DNA of 64,000 bases, taken from assembly GCA_913020115.1 (NCBI GenBank), contig CAJWBQ010000012.1, forward strand, positions 1 to 64,000, written 5' to 3'. Source of the stretch: an uncultured Cellvibrionales bacterium. Its GTDB lineage: Bacteria; Pseudomonadota; Gammaproteobacteria; Pseudomonadales; Cellvibrionaceae. The notes under the pieces are model-generated. The model had not been told where the DNA came from. It saw only the letters and a program-made list of their open reading frames with translations, and ran no database searches. The number at the start of each line of letters is the position of its first letter. The stretch's first letter is position 1. The position numbers and the translations under genes are program-made. Shown here piece by piece: positions 16,811-29,320 of this stretch.

Positions 16811-17646
16811 ACGAGCGTTTTCAGTGGGCTCTTATTGCGCTGTTGATGTGCACTAATGTGTCAGTGTGTTTTGCTGAGCCATATGATAATAATGGTTTGT
16901 CGGTTTCGCGAGAAAATCTTAAAGTGGGAATTCTCAGTCGGGTGGCCGATAAGTTAGGTCGTCGCGATTATTATTTTGAGACAGAATTACCCCATATGGT
17001 TTTTCGAGAGGTGGGCTTCGAGGCTCAAATTTCAAATTATAATTACCCTCGCCTTGTGCGCAGTTTGAATCAAGGTTTGATTGATGTGGGTCCGATTTTT
17101 CGATTCAACGGAAAGTTCTTAACTCCTGAAGATCCTAATTTTACCTGTGCAGATGGAGCACACTTGGGTTTACCTTTAATCATTAGTAAATTAGTCAATA
17201 ATGACGAAATTCCGGATGAACTAAGCGCTTCCGATCTTAATAAATACAGTATTGGTTATTTTCGCAGCTTGGATAAGGGTATAGACCCTTTTATTAATAG
17301 ACCAAATTTTAAACCAGCCAATAATGTCTCTTCACTATTTAAAATGCTCCGGGGCGAGCGCATTGATATGGTGCTGGCAGATTTTGTGATAACACAAAGT
17401 TTATCGAGAGAGTTAAATATCGAAACGAAAGAGGTGTTTAAGGCTGGGTTTCTAGAGGTGTTTATGTGCGCATCTCATAAGCAGCGCGCACCGGAAGTGG
17501 CAAAGAAACTCGCTAATGGCTATGCTCAAGCTCTGAGGAAATTACAGGACAGCGGTGAGCTGAAAGCGTTTTTAGCGGCCAAAGGTCTAACGCTCTACGA
17601 AGATTTATTCTTGCCAAGACCTCAGCAGAACGCCGCGTCAAATTGA
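16798..17646 (+). CDS. Periplasmic substrate-binding protein (SBP_bac_3 type)
   Basis: The 282-residue protein carries a signal peptide (ALIALLMCTNVSVCFAEP) and a two-lobed type II binding domain (LKVGILSRVADKL..., SIGYFRSLDKGIDPF, MLRGERIDMVLADF). No transporter gene adjoins it; many such orphan proteins in marine gammaproteobacteria act in sensing or are of unknown role. It overlaps ybaK by 13 bases and precedes a nitrobindin-like gene. Ligand unknown. Confidence 0.75.
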   Translation: MQRINERFQWALIALLMCTNVSVCFAEPYDNNGLSVSRENLKVGILSRVADKLGRRDYYFETELPHMVFREVGFEAQISNYNYPRLVRSLNQGLIDVGPIFRFNGKFLTPEDPNFTCADGAHLGLPLIISKLVNNDEIPDELSASDLNKYSIGYFRSLDKGIDPFINRPNFKPANNVSSLFKMLRGERIDMVLADFVITQSLSRELNIETKEVFKAGFLEVFMCASHKQRAPEVAKKLANGYAQALRKLQDSGELKAFLAAKGLTLYEDLFLPRPQQNAASN

Positions 17647-17669
17647 TCGCAAAGGTAGGAGTCACGAAT

Positions 17670-18233
17670 ATGATAGATGGTATTGATTACGGCCCTTTGG
17701 CTCAGTTGGTAGGGGGCTGGGTGGGTGATAAAGGCCTAGATGTAGCACCTGATGCTGACGCGAAGCCCGATCAAACCCACTTTACAGATGAGCTCAGTTT
17801 TGAAGTCGCCGGTTCTGCTGAAAATGCAGAGGAACAGGAATTGGTTTCTGTGCGCTATCATCATGTTGTGCGAAAAAGTGATAGTGGATTAGTTTTCCAC
17901 GAACAAGTTGGGCATTGGATCTTTGAACCTGCAACGGGTTTACTTATGCACTCATTAAGCATTCCTCGGGCGGTTTGTGTTTTGGCTGGTGGTGGTGTTG
18001 TGGAGCAAGATGGTGAAACGATATTCGACGTGAAAGCCCAGAGTGGCAGTGAAACTTTTGGTATTGTGCAATCACCTTTCATGCTTGAAAAAGCGAAAAC
18101 CAAGGCCTTTCACATGCGCATGAGCGTGAAAGGAAACCAGTTGAGTTATTCCGAAGTGATGTCCTTGCACATTTATGGCAAAGACTTCGAACACACGGAT
18201 GCAAGTGTACTTACCCGAGTAAGTGCCACTTAG
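17670..18233 (+). CDS. Nitrobindin-like heme-binding beta-barrel protein (DUF1794)
   Basis: The ATG at 17670 follows AGGTAGGAGTCACGAAT; a start at 17643 would overlap the previous gene and lacks a ribosome site. The 187-residue protein fits the FABP-like/THAP4 C-terminal domain: an early G-G-W-x-G segment (LAQLVGGWVGDKG), a F-H-E-Q-x-G-H-W central strand, and SYSEVMSLHIYGKDFEH near the end. Relatives bind heme or fatty-acid-like ligands in a ten-stranded barrel. It is the last gene before the convergent TetR gene at 18235; the two stops nearly touch. Confidence 0.75.
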   Translation: MIDGIDYGPLAQLVGGWVGDKGLDVAPDADAKPDQTHFTDELSFEVAGSAENAEEQELVSVRYHHVVRKSDSGLVFHEQVGHWIFEPATGLLMHSLSIPRAVCVLAGGGVVEQDGETIFDVKAQSGSETFGIVQSPFMLEKAKTKAFHMRMSVKGNQLSYSEVMSLHIYGKDFEHTDASVLTRVSAT

Positions 18234-18234
18234 A

Positions 18235-18879
18235 CTATAGAGTGCTAGGCTCTTGTGTGTCTGACTGAATAAATAAGTTAGCCGCGCACTCGCACATTTC
18301 TTCAATATGGCTGGTGTCAGCATAGACACCGTCAATAACGAGTCGAGCAATGCCGTGAAGCGTACCCCAGACAACTTGTGCGAAGCGCAGGCTGTCTTCC
18401 TCGGGCGGTAGAATCTTGTCTTTTTGCAAGGCTTTGACGATTTGTAAATCCCGTTGAAAAGTATCGTAAGCCGTTTTTCGCAACTCCTCTGTTACCTGAG
18501 CATGTTTCCAAATAGTACGACCAAACATCAGATCGTAGACCTCAGGGTTTTCGGCGGCGAAATCAATATATCCACGAATATAGCTGCGATAGGCCTGGGT
18601 TTTATTTGTGATGCTGCCCGTGTGCAGGTCGTCCGCCAATAGAGTGGCGATATGGCTTTGTATCTGCAAAAAACCCCCCTCAGCAATCGCACACAGTAGG
18701 GCATTTTTGTCTTTGAAGTGATGATAGGGCGCCGTTCGGGAGACCCCCACTTGTTCTGCCAGTTTTCTCAGTGATAAACCTTCTATGCCGGTTTCACGAA
18801 TAATACGGCTTGCGGCCGAAAGTAGCGATTCCCGCAGATCTCCGTGGTGGTATGCAGTTTTTTTAGAGGCTGGGGGCAT
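18235..18879 (-). CDS. TetR/AcrR-family regulator with WHG-type C-terminal domain
   Basis: The 214-residue protein opens with YHHGDLRESLLSAASRIIRE and an HTH (LSLRKLAEQVGVSRTAPYHHF), then a TetR_C-WHG-type domain (FAAENPEVYDLMFGRTIW). It faces the dienoyl-CoA isomerase/FadH pair across a 172-base gap that contains a palindrome at 18943-18955, so it likely controls that fatty-acid module in response to an acyl-CoA. That ligand is inferred from context only. Confidence 0.88.
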   Translation of the reverse strand: MPPASKKTAYHHGDLRESLLSAASRIIRETGIEGLSLRKLAEQVGVSRTAPYHHFKDKNALLCAIAEGGFLQIQSHIATLLADDLHTGSITNKTQAYRSYIRGYIDFAAENPEVYDLMFGRTIWKHAQVTEELRKTAYDTFQRDLQIVKALQKDKILPPEEDSLRFAQVVWGTLHGIARLVIDGVYADTSHIEEMCECAANLFIQSDTQEPSTL

Positions 18880-18942
18880 GTTGGAGAGGGCTTTCCTTTG
18901 CTGGTGGCTGGCTGTGTTAGGCGTTCAATCTACCAATCAATC

Positions 18943-18955
18943 TTGACAGTGTCAA
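18943..18955. promoter_or_regulatory. Candidate operator palindrome of the TetR regulator
   Basis: TTGACA-G-TGTCAA is a perfect 6-base inverted repeat between the divergent regulator and the isomerase gene. A related half-site (ATCTTGAC then GTC) recurs about 25 bases downstream at 18967-18980. TTGACA could also serve as a -35 element. Confidence 0.5.
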
Positions 18956-19051
18956 AATAGCTGGTAATCTTGACGCCGTCTAGTTGCAGAGAGCCGGTTT
19001 TTGGCTCATCCGCAGCCCCTTTGCTATGACTTATCACGGAGCCGCCCCATC

Positions 19052-19921
19052 ATGAGCGACAATGTAATGCCAGAACTGCAGAATTTAGAGGCTTTTGAGG
19101 TATCGATTGAGAACCATATTGCCCACATTACACTGAGTCGCCCAGAAGCGCTCAACAGCATGAATGCGGCCTTTTGGCGTGAACTCCCTAAAATTGCCCG
19201 CGCCTTGGACCGTGCCGCGGCCGCCCGGGTGATCGTTATTTCCTCCACTGGCAAACATTTCTCAGCAGGCATGGACCTTAGCGTATTTGCCAATATGGGC
19301 AGTACTGCGGGGCTTGAAGCCGCTCGTCGAAACGAACAGACACGCCGTACTGTGCTGGAGTTGCAGGACAGCTTTAACGCCTTGGAAGAGGTTCGTATGC
19401 CTGTGCTAGTCGCTATTCACGGCGGTTGTATAGGTGGTGCTATAGATATGGTTTCGGCCTGCTGTAGCCGATATTGCACAGCCGACAGCTTTTTCAACAT
19501 CAAAGAAACCACTATTGGCATGACAGCGGATGTAGGTACTTTACAGCGCCTTCCTCATCTGATCTCTCACGGCTTGGTCCGTGAGCTTGCCTACACTTCT
19601 CGCAACATGCTGGCCGATGAAGCGAAAGCTTGTGGTCTGGTGAATCACGTTTATAAAAACCAGGCTGAAATGTTAGCGGCTGTAATGGGAATTGCGGCAC
19701 AAATTGCCGCCAATTCCCCCTTGGCCGTTGCCGGCACTAAGCAGCAACTAAACTATACCCGTGATCACAGTGTCGCCGACAGTTTAGACTACATGGCGAC
19801 TTGGCAATCAGGCATGCTGCAGACTCAAGATGTGGCAGAAGCGATGACAGCAAAAATGGAAAAGCGTGAAGCGGTTTATGACGATCTTTGGTCGTTTAAT
19901 GCCCCAATTGAAAGCAAATAA
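19052..19921 (+). CDS. Delta(3,5)-delta(2,4)-dienoyl-CoA isomerase (crotonase family)
   Basis: The ATG at 19052 (MSDNVMPELQ) is preferred over 19001 because GGAG lies 10 bases upstream and the shorter N-terminus fits the family. The 289-residue protein resembles mammalian ECH1: NSMNAAFWRELPKIARALD, GKHFSAGMDLSVF, and IGMTADVGTLQRLPHLI. All three acids used by ECH1 seem present: Asp in GGAIDMVSAC, Glu in FFNIKETT, and Asp in TADVG. It moves double bonds in 3,5-dienoyl-CoA so that 2,4-dienoyl-CoA reductase, encoded next, can act. The pair serves beta-oxidation of unsaturated fatty acids with odd-position double bonds. Confidence 0.88.
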   Translation: MSDNVMPELQNLEAFEVSIENHIAHITLSRPEALNSMNAAFWRELPKIARALDRAAAARVIVISSTGKHFSAGMDLSVFANMGSTAGLEAARRNEQTRRTVLELQDSFNALEEVRMPVLVAIHGGCIGGAIDMVSACCSRYCTADSFFNIKETTIGMTADVGTLQRLPHLISHGLVRELAYTSRNMLADEAKACGLVNHVYKNQAEMLAAVMGIAAQIAANSPLAVAGTKQQLNYTRDHSVADSLDYMATWQSGMLQTQDVAEAMTAKMEKREAVYDDLWSFNAPIESK

Positions 19922-21979
<2,058 letters not shown>

Positions 21980-22055
21980 TATTCACCTCTAAAGATGTCT
22001 TTGTAGGGGCAATTTTGCTAATCTGCGCAGCAATTAATTCATGGGTTAAATCACT

Positions 22056-22283
22056 ATGTCTGACACTGCTGCGCTTATTCCGGGCATTTACCGGCACTAC
22101 AAAGGTAATCTTTACCAAGTTTCAAAAGTCGCTCATCACAGCGAAACCCAAGAGGCACTGGTGGTTTATCAGTGCCTATACGGGGATTACAGTTGGTGGG
22201 TACGCCCCCTTGATATGTTTACTGAAAGCGTGAAAATTGACGGCGAGACACAGCCTCGCTTTGCGTTTGTGAGCGCTACCTAA
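22056..22283 (+). CDS. DUF1653 domain-containing protein
   Basis: This 75-residue protein has the DUF1653 core: [20 protein letters not shown], then [21 protein letters not shown], ending RFAFV. Function is unknown; the fold is a small beta-barrel-like domain. It is 2 bases ahead of rlmA and probably co-transcribed with it. Confidence 0.9.
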   Translation: MSDTAALIPGIYRHYKGNLYQVSKVAHHSETQEALVVYQCLYGDYSWWVRPLDMFTESVKIDGETQPRFAFVSAT

Positions 22284-22285
22284 TC

Positions 22286-23089
22286 ATGTGGGCTTGTCCT
22301 GTTTGCTCTCAAGCCTTGGAGAAAACCGAGCGCACCTGGCGCTGCGGTGAAGGCCACAGTTATGATTGCGCTAAAGAGGGTTACGTTAACCTGCTGTTAG
22401 CCAATCAAAAACGCAGTGCCGACCCCGGTGATACTCGCGAAATGATGCTCAATCGGCGCGCCTTTCTTGAAGCAGGTTATTACCAAGAGTTAGCCTCGGC
22501 TCTATCACAGGTATTGCAAGACCTTAAGATCGACACCTTATTAGATTGTGGCTGCGGAGAAGGGTATTACCTGCAGCAGTTTCTTCGCTCTCAGCCCGCG
22601 GTGTCTATCTGGGGTTTGGATATTTCTCGCGATGCCGTGCGCATGGCCAGCAAGTCGCTGAAGCAGGGCGGAAATTTCGCCGTGGCAAGCAGCTTTCAAC
22701 TGCCGGTTCTTAGCAACAGCGTAGACTTGGTGCTAAGGGTGTTTGCACCTGGGTCAATTGATGAGTTAAAACGTGTATTAAGGCCACAGGGAGCCTTCGT
22801 TCTAATTGTGCCAGGCCCAAGGCATTTGTTTTCTCTGAAGCAGGCCTTATACGATACTCCCGCACTTCATGATTTGCCCGAGGTGCCCGAGGGTTTTGAG
22901 TGTGAAAGCGAGCGGCGCATTTCATTCGAACTCAAGTTGCCCAATAACGAGGCCGTGAATCAATTGTTGGCCATGACGCCCTTTGTTTGGAAGGGCAGTC
23001 GCGAGGCTAAAGAGCGCCTAGAAAATTCTGCACAATTTACCTCTGAAGCCGATTTCTATATTCGAGTGTATCGCCAAAATGAACACTGA
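22286..23089 (+). CDS. rlmA: 23S rRNA (guanine-N1)-methyltransferase RlmA
   Basis: The 267-residue enzyme starts with a zinc site (CPVCSQALEKTERTWRCGEG and H25) that recognises 23S rRNA, followed by a Rossmann methyltransferase domain with the SAM motif LLDCGCGEGYYL and VDLVLRVFAPGSIDELKRVL. RlmA (RrmA) methylates N1 of a G in helix 35 (G745 in E. coli). It overlaps tadA by 11 bases. Confidence 0.9.
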   Translation: MWACPVCSQALEKTERTWRCGEGHSYDCAKEGYVNLLLANQKRSADPGDTREMMLNRRAFLEAGYYQELASALSQVLQDLKIDTLLDCGCGEGYYLQQFLRSQPAVSIWGLDISRDAVRMASKSLKQGGNFAVASSFQLPVLSNSVDLVLRVFAPGSIDELKRVLRPQGAFVLIVPGPRHLFSLKQALYDTPALHDLPEVPEGFECESERRISFELKLPNNEAVNQLLAMTPFVWKGSREAKERLENSAQFTSEADFYIRVYRQNEH

Positions 23090-23570
23090 AACTGATCTTC
23101 TGTTCATGCGTGAAGCCCTGCAGCTTGCGAGCTGCGCAGAGGCGGAAGGTGAGGTGCCAGTAGGGGCCGTGGTGGTGCATGAGGGGGAAATTGTTGGGCG
23201 TGGCTGGAACAAGCCTATCAGTGGCTGCGACCCCACTGCACACGCTGAGATCATCGCTCTGCGCGACGCGGCCACACGCCTCAGCAACTACCGCTTACCC
23301 GATTGCACCCTCTACGTGACCATCGAGCCCTGTGCGATGTGTGCGGGGGCAATTGTCCACAGCCGCGTTGCGCGCTTGGTGTTTGGAGCCCCAGAGCCAA
23401 AGGCTGGGGTAGTGCTCAGCAATGGGCAATTTTTGGACCGGGATAACCTTAACCACAAAGTGAGTTATCAGGCCGGATTATTGGCGGATGAATGCAGTGG
23501 CATGATCAGTGCGTTTTTCAAAAAGCGGCGTGCGGCAAAGCGACGCGAAAAGTCTAACCAAGAAAAATAG
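23079..23570 (+). CDS. tadA: tRNA adenosine-34 deaminase TadA
   Basis: This 163-residue zinc deaminase makes inosine at the wobble position of tRNA(Arg). The catalytic motif HAEII (residues 55-59) and the zinc cysteines PCAMC (84-88) are intact. tadA, mltF and purL occur together in many gammaproteobacteria, and the same grouping is seen here. Confidence 0.95.
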   Translation: MNTETDLLFMREALQLASCAEAEGEVPVGAVVVHEGEIVGRGWNKPISGCDPTAHAEIIALRDAATRLSNYRLPDCTLYVTIEPCAMCAGAIVHSRVARLVFGAPEPKAGVVLSNGQFLDRDNLNHKVSYQAGLLADECSGMISAFFKKRRAAKRREKSNQEK

Positions 23571-23593
23571 ATAAGTATTGCTGACTAAGCGAT

Positions 23594-23610
23594 GTAGGGC
23601 AGAGCCCTAC
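23594..23610. terminator. Short hairpin between convergent tadA and mltF
   Basis: GTAGGGC-AGA-GCCCTAC is a perfect 7-base stem that overlaps the mltF stop codon. It has no T-run; a weak bidirectional terminator is possible. Confidence 0.35.
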
Positions 23611-25127
23611 AGGGTAGCGGGGAAAGTTATTGCTACTTTTAGAGCGTTTTCAGTGTGGCTGGCGGGTTTAAACGCGGAAGCTTCCTGAAGAAGTTGTTCT
23701 GCAGTGGCGAGTTGACGTCGATTCATTTGCTCGTGCCAAGCCAATACATTGTAGTAACTGCGAATGTTTTGCACATAGCTCACCGGTTCCCAGCCCCGTG
23801 CATAACCATATTTGGTTTGGCGGTAATAAGCCCGTTTAGCCAGCTTTGGCAGGTGTTTCCGCACATCGCTCCATTTGTCTGGGTTGCCGCCTAGTTTCTC
23901 CGTGAGAATTCGCGCATCTTCCATGTGGCCATAGCCCACGTTGTACGAGGCCAATGCTAGCCAAGTGCGATCGGGGTTGGTGATGTCTTTGGGGATTCGA
24001 TCATAAATCTTTCGGAAGTATTTGGTGCCGCCATAAATACTCTGCATTGGGTCGAGACGATTGCTCACGCCCATTTCTTTGGCGGTGGTTTGGGTCAGCA
24101 TCATGAGGCCTCGAACGCCGGTGCGCGAGCGTGCTCGAGCGTTCCAGTGAGACTCTTGATAGCTAATAGCCGCAATTAATTGCCAGTCTAAATCAAATTC
24201 TAGGGCCACTTCTTGTATGTAGGCTTCCCATTTAGGCAGCCGTGTTTCAATTCTATTGGCAAAAACTAGCGCGCCACCTTGGTTCATCTCGTTGGTGTGG
24301 CCGTAATATTGTTCAATGATTTCATCGAGCTGGCCATTGCTTTTCACTTCTGCAAAAAACTTCTGCGCCTCCTTGTACAGGCTCATATCTCTCTGTTTTG
24401 CAAAAGCCCACGCTAATTTCTGTGTGCCGCCAGTGTCAAAAGCGACCTGGGCGCGAGGGTAGATATTGCGACTTACCGTAAAGGCGTTAGAGTCGACAAT
24501 AGTGTGATCGATGACGCCGTTGTCAATCATGGCCACCAGGTCAATCATTTCAATGTCAGCTTCTTCCTGCCATTTGAGGGCAGGGAAGTGAACTTTGAGT
24601 TGGCGTAAGTGCTCGGCGTGTGCCGAGTTCGCAATCACGAGAATATTTTTGCCGATGAGATCTGCCGGAGATCGCGGGCGGGGTTCACCGCGACGATAAA
24701 GAACTTGCTGGGTCACGTCCATATAGGGCTCAGCAAACATGACTTGCTTGCTGCGCTCCTGGGTGATTGTGAGGCCTGAAGCACCGAGCTGATACCGATC
24801 TTCTTTAACTTTACCGAGAATGCCTGCTAGGTTTTCTTCTTCGTCAATGACCAGCTTTACACCCAGAGAGTCGGCAAAAGCTTTGCCCAAGGTGTACTCG
24901 AACCCTGTAGTGCCTGACTTACCCTCGTAATAGGTTGTAGAGCCATTGCGGGAGAGAATGTGCAACTCGCCTAGGGCCAGTACCTGCTCCAGTTGAGAGG
25001 GCATACGGCTTCCCACTAGAAGCGCAGAGCAACCCACCACCGCGCACGCGCTCGCTAGGCGCATAGCCTGACGAAACACTGTTCTTAGCAGTGCTGTAGC
25101 GGTTGATTGGGCTGCCGTTGAGGCCAT
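23607..25127 (-). CDS. mltF: Membrane-bound lytic murein transglycosylase F
   Basis: The 506-residue protein begins with a hydrophobic export segment (LASACAVVGCSALLVGS), then an SBP_bac_3-like regulatory domain (about residues 45-290) and a C-terminal SLT lysozyme-like domain. The catalytic Glu lies in ISYQESHWNARARSRTGVRG, followed by LMMLTQTTAKEMGV. MltF cleaves peptidoglycan glycan strands with 1,6-anhydro ends at the outer membrane. The Cys in VVGCSA could be a lipobox, but the -3 to -1 fit is only fair. It is divergent from purL, as in E. coli. Confidence 0.92.
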   Translation of the reverse strand: MASTAAQSTATALLRTVFRQAMRLASACAVVGCSALLVGSRMPSQLEQVLALGELHILSRNGSTTYYEGKSGTTGFEYTLGKAFADSLGVKLVIDEEENLAGILGKVKEDRYQLGASGLTITQERSKQVMFAEPYMDVTQQVLYRRGEPRPRSPADLIGKNILVIANSAHAEHLRQLKVHFPALKWQEEADIEMIDLVAMIDNGVIDHTIVDSNAFTVSRNIYPRAQVAFDTGGTQKLAWAFAKQRDMSLYKEAQKFFAEVKSNGQLDEIIEQYYGHTNEMNQGGALVFANRIETRLPKWEAYIQEVALEFDLDWQLIAAISYQESHWNARARSRTGVRGLMMLTQTTAKEMGVSNRLDPMQSIYGGTKYFRKIYDRIPKDITNPDRTWLALASYNVGYGHMEDARILTEKLGGNPDKWSDVRKHLPKLAKRAYYRQTKYGYARGWEPVSYVQNIRSYYNVLAWHEQMNRRQLATAEQLLQEASAFKPASHTENALKVAITFPATL

Positions 25128-25443
25128 GATGCAATCTCTCTTGTTAATCTACATATAGTGCTTGGTTATAAGGAATCACTTATATATAGACTGAATTGAA
25201 CAAAATTTGTGCAATTTTATATGGCTTGGGCTTCAAGCACTAGCTTGTTTTTCAAAAAAATTTGTAGTAGCTGAAGGTCTGCTCGTCTCCAAACTTAACG
25301 AGGGCGCATAGATACTAGGCTTGCAACAACTTAGCTTAAGTATAGCTTAATCTTTCGATTCATCAGTGCTGTCAGTGCCTGCAAATTCAAGTACAATGTC
25401 GGCCTTTTCCAGCCCCCCAAAACTGTTGAGGCGATATCTAGCT
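25128..25443. other. mltF-purL divergent intergenic region
   Basis: About 316 bases with AT-rich stretches but no clear consensus promoter. The mltF ATG is preceded on its strand by AACAAGAGAG. Near the purL side TAGCTTA occurs twice 11 bases apart (about 25332-25349). No purine-repressor box was recognised. Confidence 0.4.
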
Positions 25444-28400
25444 ATGCTTACCCTTCGTGGTGCTCCGGCTTTCTCCGTATTTCGAACCCAAAAATTATTG
25501 GCCACTCTGCAAGAAAGTGTTCCGGCCGTTAACAATGTGTATGTTGAGTTTGTGCACTTTGCTCACCTAAGTGACGCGCTGAGCGAGGCTGAACAGGCGG
25601 TTTTAGCCAAATTGTTAAGCTATGGCCCCAGCATTGATGCCCAAGAAGGTGAGGGCACTCAATTTGTGGTGGTGCCCCGACCCGGCACAATCTCTCCTTG
25701 GTCCTCAAAAGCGAGTGACATTGCCCACAATAGTGGCTTGGCTAAAATCAAGCGTCTAGAGCGTGGCACCGTGTATTTTGTCTCCGGTGAGCTGAGCACC
25801 GAGCAGGCCTCTCAAGTGAGCGCTATCTTGCATGACCGCATGGTAGAGACTGTGCTCTCGCACCCCGCGGATGCAGAAATTTTATTTACCAGTCAAGCGC
25901 CCGCTCCCCTGATCCCAGTTGATATATTAGGCGGCGGTCGCGAAGCTTTGTCTCGTGCGAATAGCAGTTTGGGCTTAGCGCTAGCAGACGATGAGATTGA
26001 TTACTTAGTGGCGAGTTTTTCAGAGCTAGGTCGCAACCCCAACGATGTTGAATTAATGATGTTTGCTCAGGCAAATTCAGAGCATTGTCGACATAAGATT
26101 TTCAATGCCAGCTGGACACTCGACGGCGCGGATCAAGAATTGTCGCTGTTCAAAATGATTAAGAATACCAATGAGTTGGGCGGCGAAAATGTACTGTCTG
26201 CCTACTCAGACAATGCCGCCGTCATGGCCGGTAGTGTGGCGGGGCGTTTCTATCCAGAACCTGATACTAAAACCTATCACTACAGTCAGGAAAATATTCA
26301 TATCCTGATGAAAGTAGAAACCCACAATCACCCAACGGCGATTGCACCTTTCCCAGGTGCAGGCACCGGTTCTGGTGGCGAAATTCGCGATGAAGGTGCG
26401 GTGGGCCGTGGCTCTAAACCAAAGGTGGGTTTGTCGGGATTCACTGTGTCTAATTTACAAATTCCGGGCTATGAACAGCCTTGGGAGCACGACTACGGAA
26501 AACCTAATCGCATCGTTACCCCGCTGGAGATTATGCTTGAGGGCCCCATCGGCGGCGCGGCGTTTAACAACGAATTTGGCCGTCCTAATTTGTGTGGTTA
26601 TTTCCGCAGTTTTGAAAATGATTTTGACGGCGAACGTCGCGGTTATCACAAACCTATTATGCTTGCGGGCGGTTATGGCAACATTCGTGAAGAGCACGTA
26701 GACAAACCAGAATTCTCTCCGGGCGCAAAACTCATTGTGCTGGGTGGTCCGGCGATGCAGATCGGCCTGGGCGGCGGTGCGGCCTCGTCAATGGCCTCAG
26801 GTTCTTCTTGCGAAGATTTAGACTTTGCATCTGTGCAGCGCCAGAATCCCGAAATTGAACGTCGCTGTCAGGAAGTGATTGATGCATGTTGGCAGTTGGG
26901 CGGTGAAAACCCCATTGCCTTTATTCATGATGTGGGTGCTGGTGGTTTGTCGAATGCCTTTCCCGAGCTTGTGAAAGATGGCGGTTGTGGCGGTCAATTT
27001 GAGCTGCGAAATGTGCCCAACGACGAGCCTGGTATGAGCCCTCTGGCAATTTGGTGTAACGAATCACAAGAGCGTTATGTTCTCGCGATACAACCCGCCG
27101 ACCTTGAGCGTTTTGAGTCTATCTGTCGACGCGAGCGTTGCCCTTATGCGGTGGTAGGTGAAGCTACAAAAGAAAAACACCTGAGTCTAAGTGATCAACA
27201 CTTTGACAATATGCCTGTCGATTTACCTATGTCTGTATTATTTGGCAAAGCACCGAAAATGCACCGTACTGCGGATAAACACCAGGCCTTAACATCAGAA
27301 TTTTCTACTGCTGAACTGAATATAAATGAAGTTGCCGAGCGGGTACTAAAACATCCTACGGTAGCAAGCAAAAACTTTTTAATCACGATTGGTGATCGCT
27401 CAATCACTGGGATGGTGGCGAGAGATCAATTTGTCGGCCCGTGGCAAGTGCCTGTGGCTGACTGCGCGGTAACTACCGCGGCCTACAACACCTTTGCGGG
27501 TGAAGCAATGAGTATGGGGGAGCGCACCCCCGTTGCTTTGCTTGACTCTCCTGCATCAGGTCGCTTAGCAGTAGGCGAAGCCATTACCAATATTGCGGCC
27601 ACGCGTATTGGCGCACTGCAAGATATTAAAATGTCGGCTAACTGGATGTGCGCCGCAGGCCATAAAGGTGAAGACGAAAAACTTTATCGTACTGTGGAAG
27701 CGGTGGGCATGGAGCTGTGTCCGGCACTGGGTATTACCATACCCGTGGGCAAAGACTCTATGAGTATGAGTACGGCATGGCAAGAAGAGGGCGGCGAAAA
27801 TAAAGCTGTGACTTCGCCAATGTCACTGGTAATTACGGCGTTTGCACCTGTATTAGATGTCCGCAAAACGGTGACGCCAGAATTGCGCTCAGACTGTGGC
27901 ATGACCGATCTTATATTGATTGATCTTGGCCGTGGCAAGAACCGCCTTGGCGCGTCAATTCTTACTCAGGTGTACGAGCAGCTTGGTGAAACTCCCGCGA
28001 ACGTAGACAGCGCCGATGACCTTAGAGCATTCTTTAATACTATGCAGCAGTGTCTAGAAAACGAAACTCTGCTGGCGTATCACGATCGCGGCGACGGTGG
28101 TTTGTTTGCGACGGTCGCTGAGATGGCGTTTGCGGGCCACTGTGGTGTTGATTTACATTTGTCTGAAGACGATGCCTTAGCGGCTTTATTCAACGAGGAG
28201 TTGGGTGCGGTATTGCAAACTCGTCGTAAAGACACTGAGCAGGTTATTAAAGCATTTGCCAATGCGGGCCTTGAGGCTTGCGTGAGGAAGTTGGGCGAAC
28301 TCAATGACGAAGATTTAATTCGCATTGAGAATAATGACGAAATAATTTTTGATCAAGCTCGTTCCTTTATGCAGGTGCTGTGGTCTGAAACGAGCTATCG

Positions 28401-29313
28401 CATTCAGTCTTTGCGCGACAACGCTGATTGTGCGCAGCAGGAGTTTGATAATATTTTGAGCCAAGACCCTGGCTTAAGTGCGCATTTGAGTTATTCGCAG
28501 AACGAGGACGTTGCAGCGCCTTATATAAATTCTGGGGTTAAGCCTAGTGTGGCTATTTTGCGCGAGCAGGGTGTGAACGGGCATATTGAAATGGGTGCGG
28601 CTTTTGATCGTGCCGGTTTTACGGCGGTTGATGTTCACATGAGTGACATCCTGGCGGGCCGGGTAAATTTATCTGAGTTTAAGGGCTTGGCAGCCTGTGG
28701 CGGGTTTTCTTACGGTGATGTGTTGGGCGCAGGAGAAGGCTGGGCGAAGAGTGTGCTGTTTAATTCTATTGCTCGAGATCAGTTTGAGGGCTTTTTTACT
28801 CGTGAAGATACCTTTACTTTAGGGGTGTGTAACGGCTGTCAGATGATGTCGAATTTGAAGGATTTAATTCCAGGTGCGGAGCATTGGCCGCGTTTTGTTC
28901 GCAATCAATCTGAGCAGTTTGAGGCGCGCAGTAGTCTGGTGCAGGTTCAGGAATCTAATTCTGTTTTGTTTCAGGGTATGGCAGGCTCTCATATGCCGGT
29001 GGCGGTTGCCCACGGTGAGGGGCTGGCTGAGTTTGAAAATGTTCAGGCGTTGCAATCCTTTAATGAAGGCTCACAGGTAGCTCTGCGTTTTGTGGACAAT
29101 CATGTGCTGCCAACTGAGCGCTACCCTGCAAATCCAAACGGTTCGCCGACGGGTATTACGAGTGTCACGAGTACTGATGGCCGAGCTACGATTATGATGC
29201 CTCACCCTGAGCGGGTGTTTAGGGCTGTGACGAATTCTTGGTGCCCTGAGGAGTGGGACGAGGATGGGGCTTGGTTGCGTTTGTTTAGGAATGCTCGAGT
29301 GTTTGTGGGGTAG
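25444..29313 (+). CDS. purL: Phosphoribosylformylglycinamidine synthase PurL
   Basis: The start is the ATG at 25444 ([14 protein letters not shown]), which aligns with the E. coli start MMEILRGSPALSAFR; an upstream ATG at 25366 would add 26 residues. The 1289-residue enzyme converts FGAR to FGAM in purine synthesis. It includes the FGARAT domains ([27 protein letters not shown] site) and the C-terminal glutamine amidotransferase with catalytic Cys in [11 protein letters not shown] and His in MMPHPERVF. Length is normal. Its last bases are repeated at 35.8 kb (see repeats). Confidence 0.96.
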   Translation: MLTLRGAPAFSVFRTQKLLATLQESVPAVNNVYVEFVHFAHLSDALSEAEQAVLAKLLSYGPSIDAQEGEGTQFVVVPRPGTISPWSSKASDIAHNSGLAKIKRLERGTVYFVSGELSTEQASQVSAILHDRMVETVLSHPADAEILFTSQAPAPLIPVDILGGGREALSRANSSLGLALADDEIDYLVASFSELGRNPNDVELMMFAQANSEHCRHKIFNASWTLDGADQELSLFKMIKNTNELGGENVLSAYSDNAAVMAGSVAGRFYPEPDTKTYHYSQENIHILMKVETHNHPTAIAPFPGAGTGSGGEIRDEGAVGRGSKPKVGLSGFTVSNLQIPGYEQPWEHDYGKPNRIVTPLEIMLEGPIGGAAFNNEFGRPNLCGYFRSFENDFDGERRGYHKPIMLAGGYGNIREEHVDKPEFSPGAKLIVLGGPAMQIGLGGGAASSMASGSSCEDLDFASVQRQNPEIERRCQEVIDACWQLGGENPIAFIHDVGAGGLSNAFPELVKDGGCGGQFELRNVPNDEPGMSPLAIWCNESQERYVLAIQPADLERFESICRRERCPYAVVGEATKEKHLSLSDQHFDNMPVDLPMSVLFGKAPKMHRTADKHQALTSEFSTAELNINEVAERVLKHPTVASKNFLITIGDRSITGMVARDQFVGPWQVPVADCAVTTAAYNTFAGEAMSMGERTPVALLDSPASGRLAVGEAITNIAATRIGALQDIKMSANWMCAAGHKGEDEKLYRTVEAVGMELCPALGITIPVGKDSMSMSTAWQEEGGENKAVTSPMSLVITAFAPVLDVRKTVTPELRSDCGMTDLILIDLGRGKNRLGASILTQVYEQLGETPANVDSADDLRAFFNTMQQCLENETLLAYHDRGDGGLFATVAEMAFAGHCGVDLHLSEDDALAALFNEELGAVLQTRRKDTEQVIKAFANAGLEACVRKLGELNDEDLIRIENNDEIIFDQARSFMQVLWSETSYRIQSLRDNADCAQQEFDNILSQDPGLSAHLSYSQNEDVAAPYINSGVKPSVAILREQGVNGHIEMGAAFDRAGFTAVDVHMSDILAGRVNLSEFKGLAACGGFSYGDVLGAGEGWAKSVLFNSIARDQFEGFFTREDTFTLGVCNGCQMMSNLKDLIPGAEHWPRFVRNQSEQFEARSSLVQVQESNSVLFQGMAGSHMPVAVAHGEGLAEFENVQALQSFNEGSQVALRFVDNHVLPTERYPANPNGSPTGITSVTSTDGRATIMMPHPERVFRAVTNSWCPEEWDEDGAWLRLFRNARVFVG

Positions 29314-29320
29314 TCTTTTG
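29257..29320 (+). repeat. purL 3' end, left copy of a direct repeat
   Basis: The terminal part of purL, including the stop, recurs about 6.55 kb downstream. The core 29281-29314 (34 bases, TTGTTTAGGAATGCTCGAGT and onward to TAGT) is identical at 35834-35867; extending left to 29271 adds 10 bases with 2 differences. The repeat brackets the wHTH/PepSY/TonB module and looks like an attL-type junction. Confidence 0.8.
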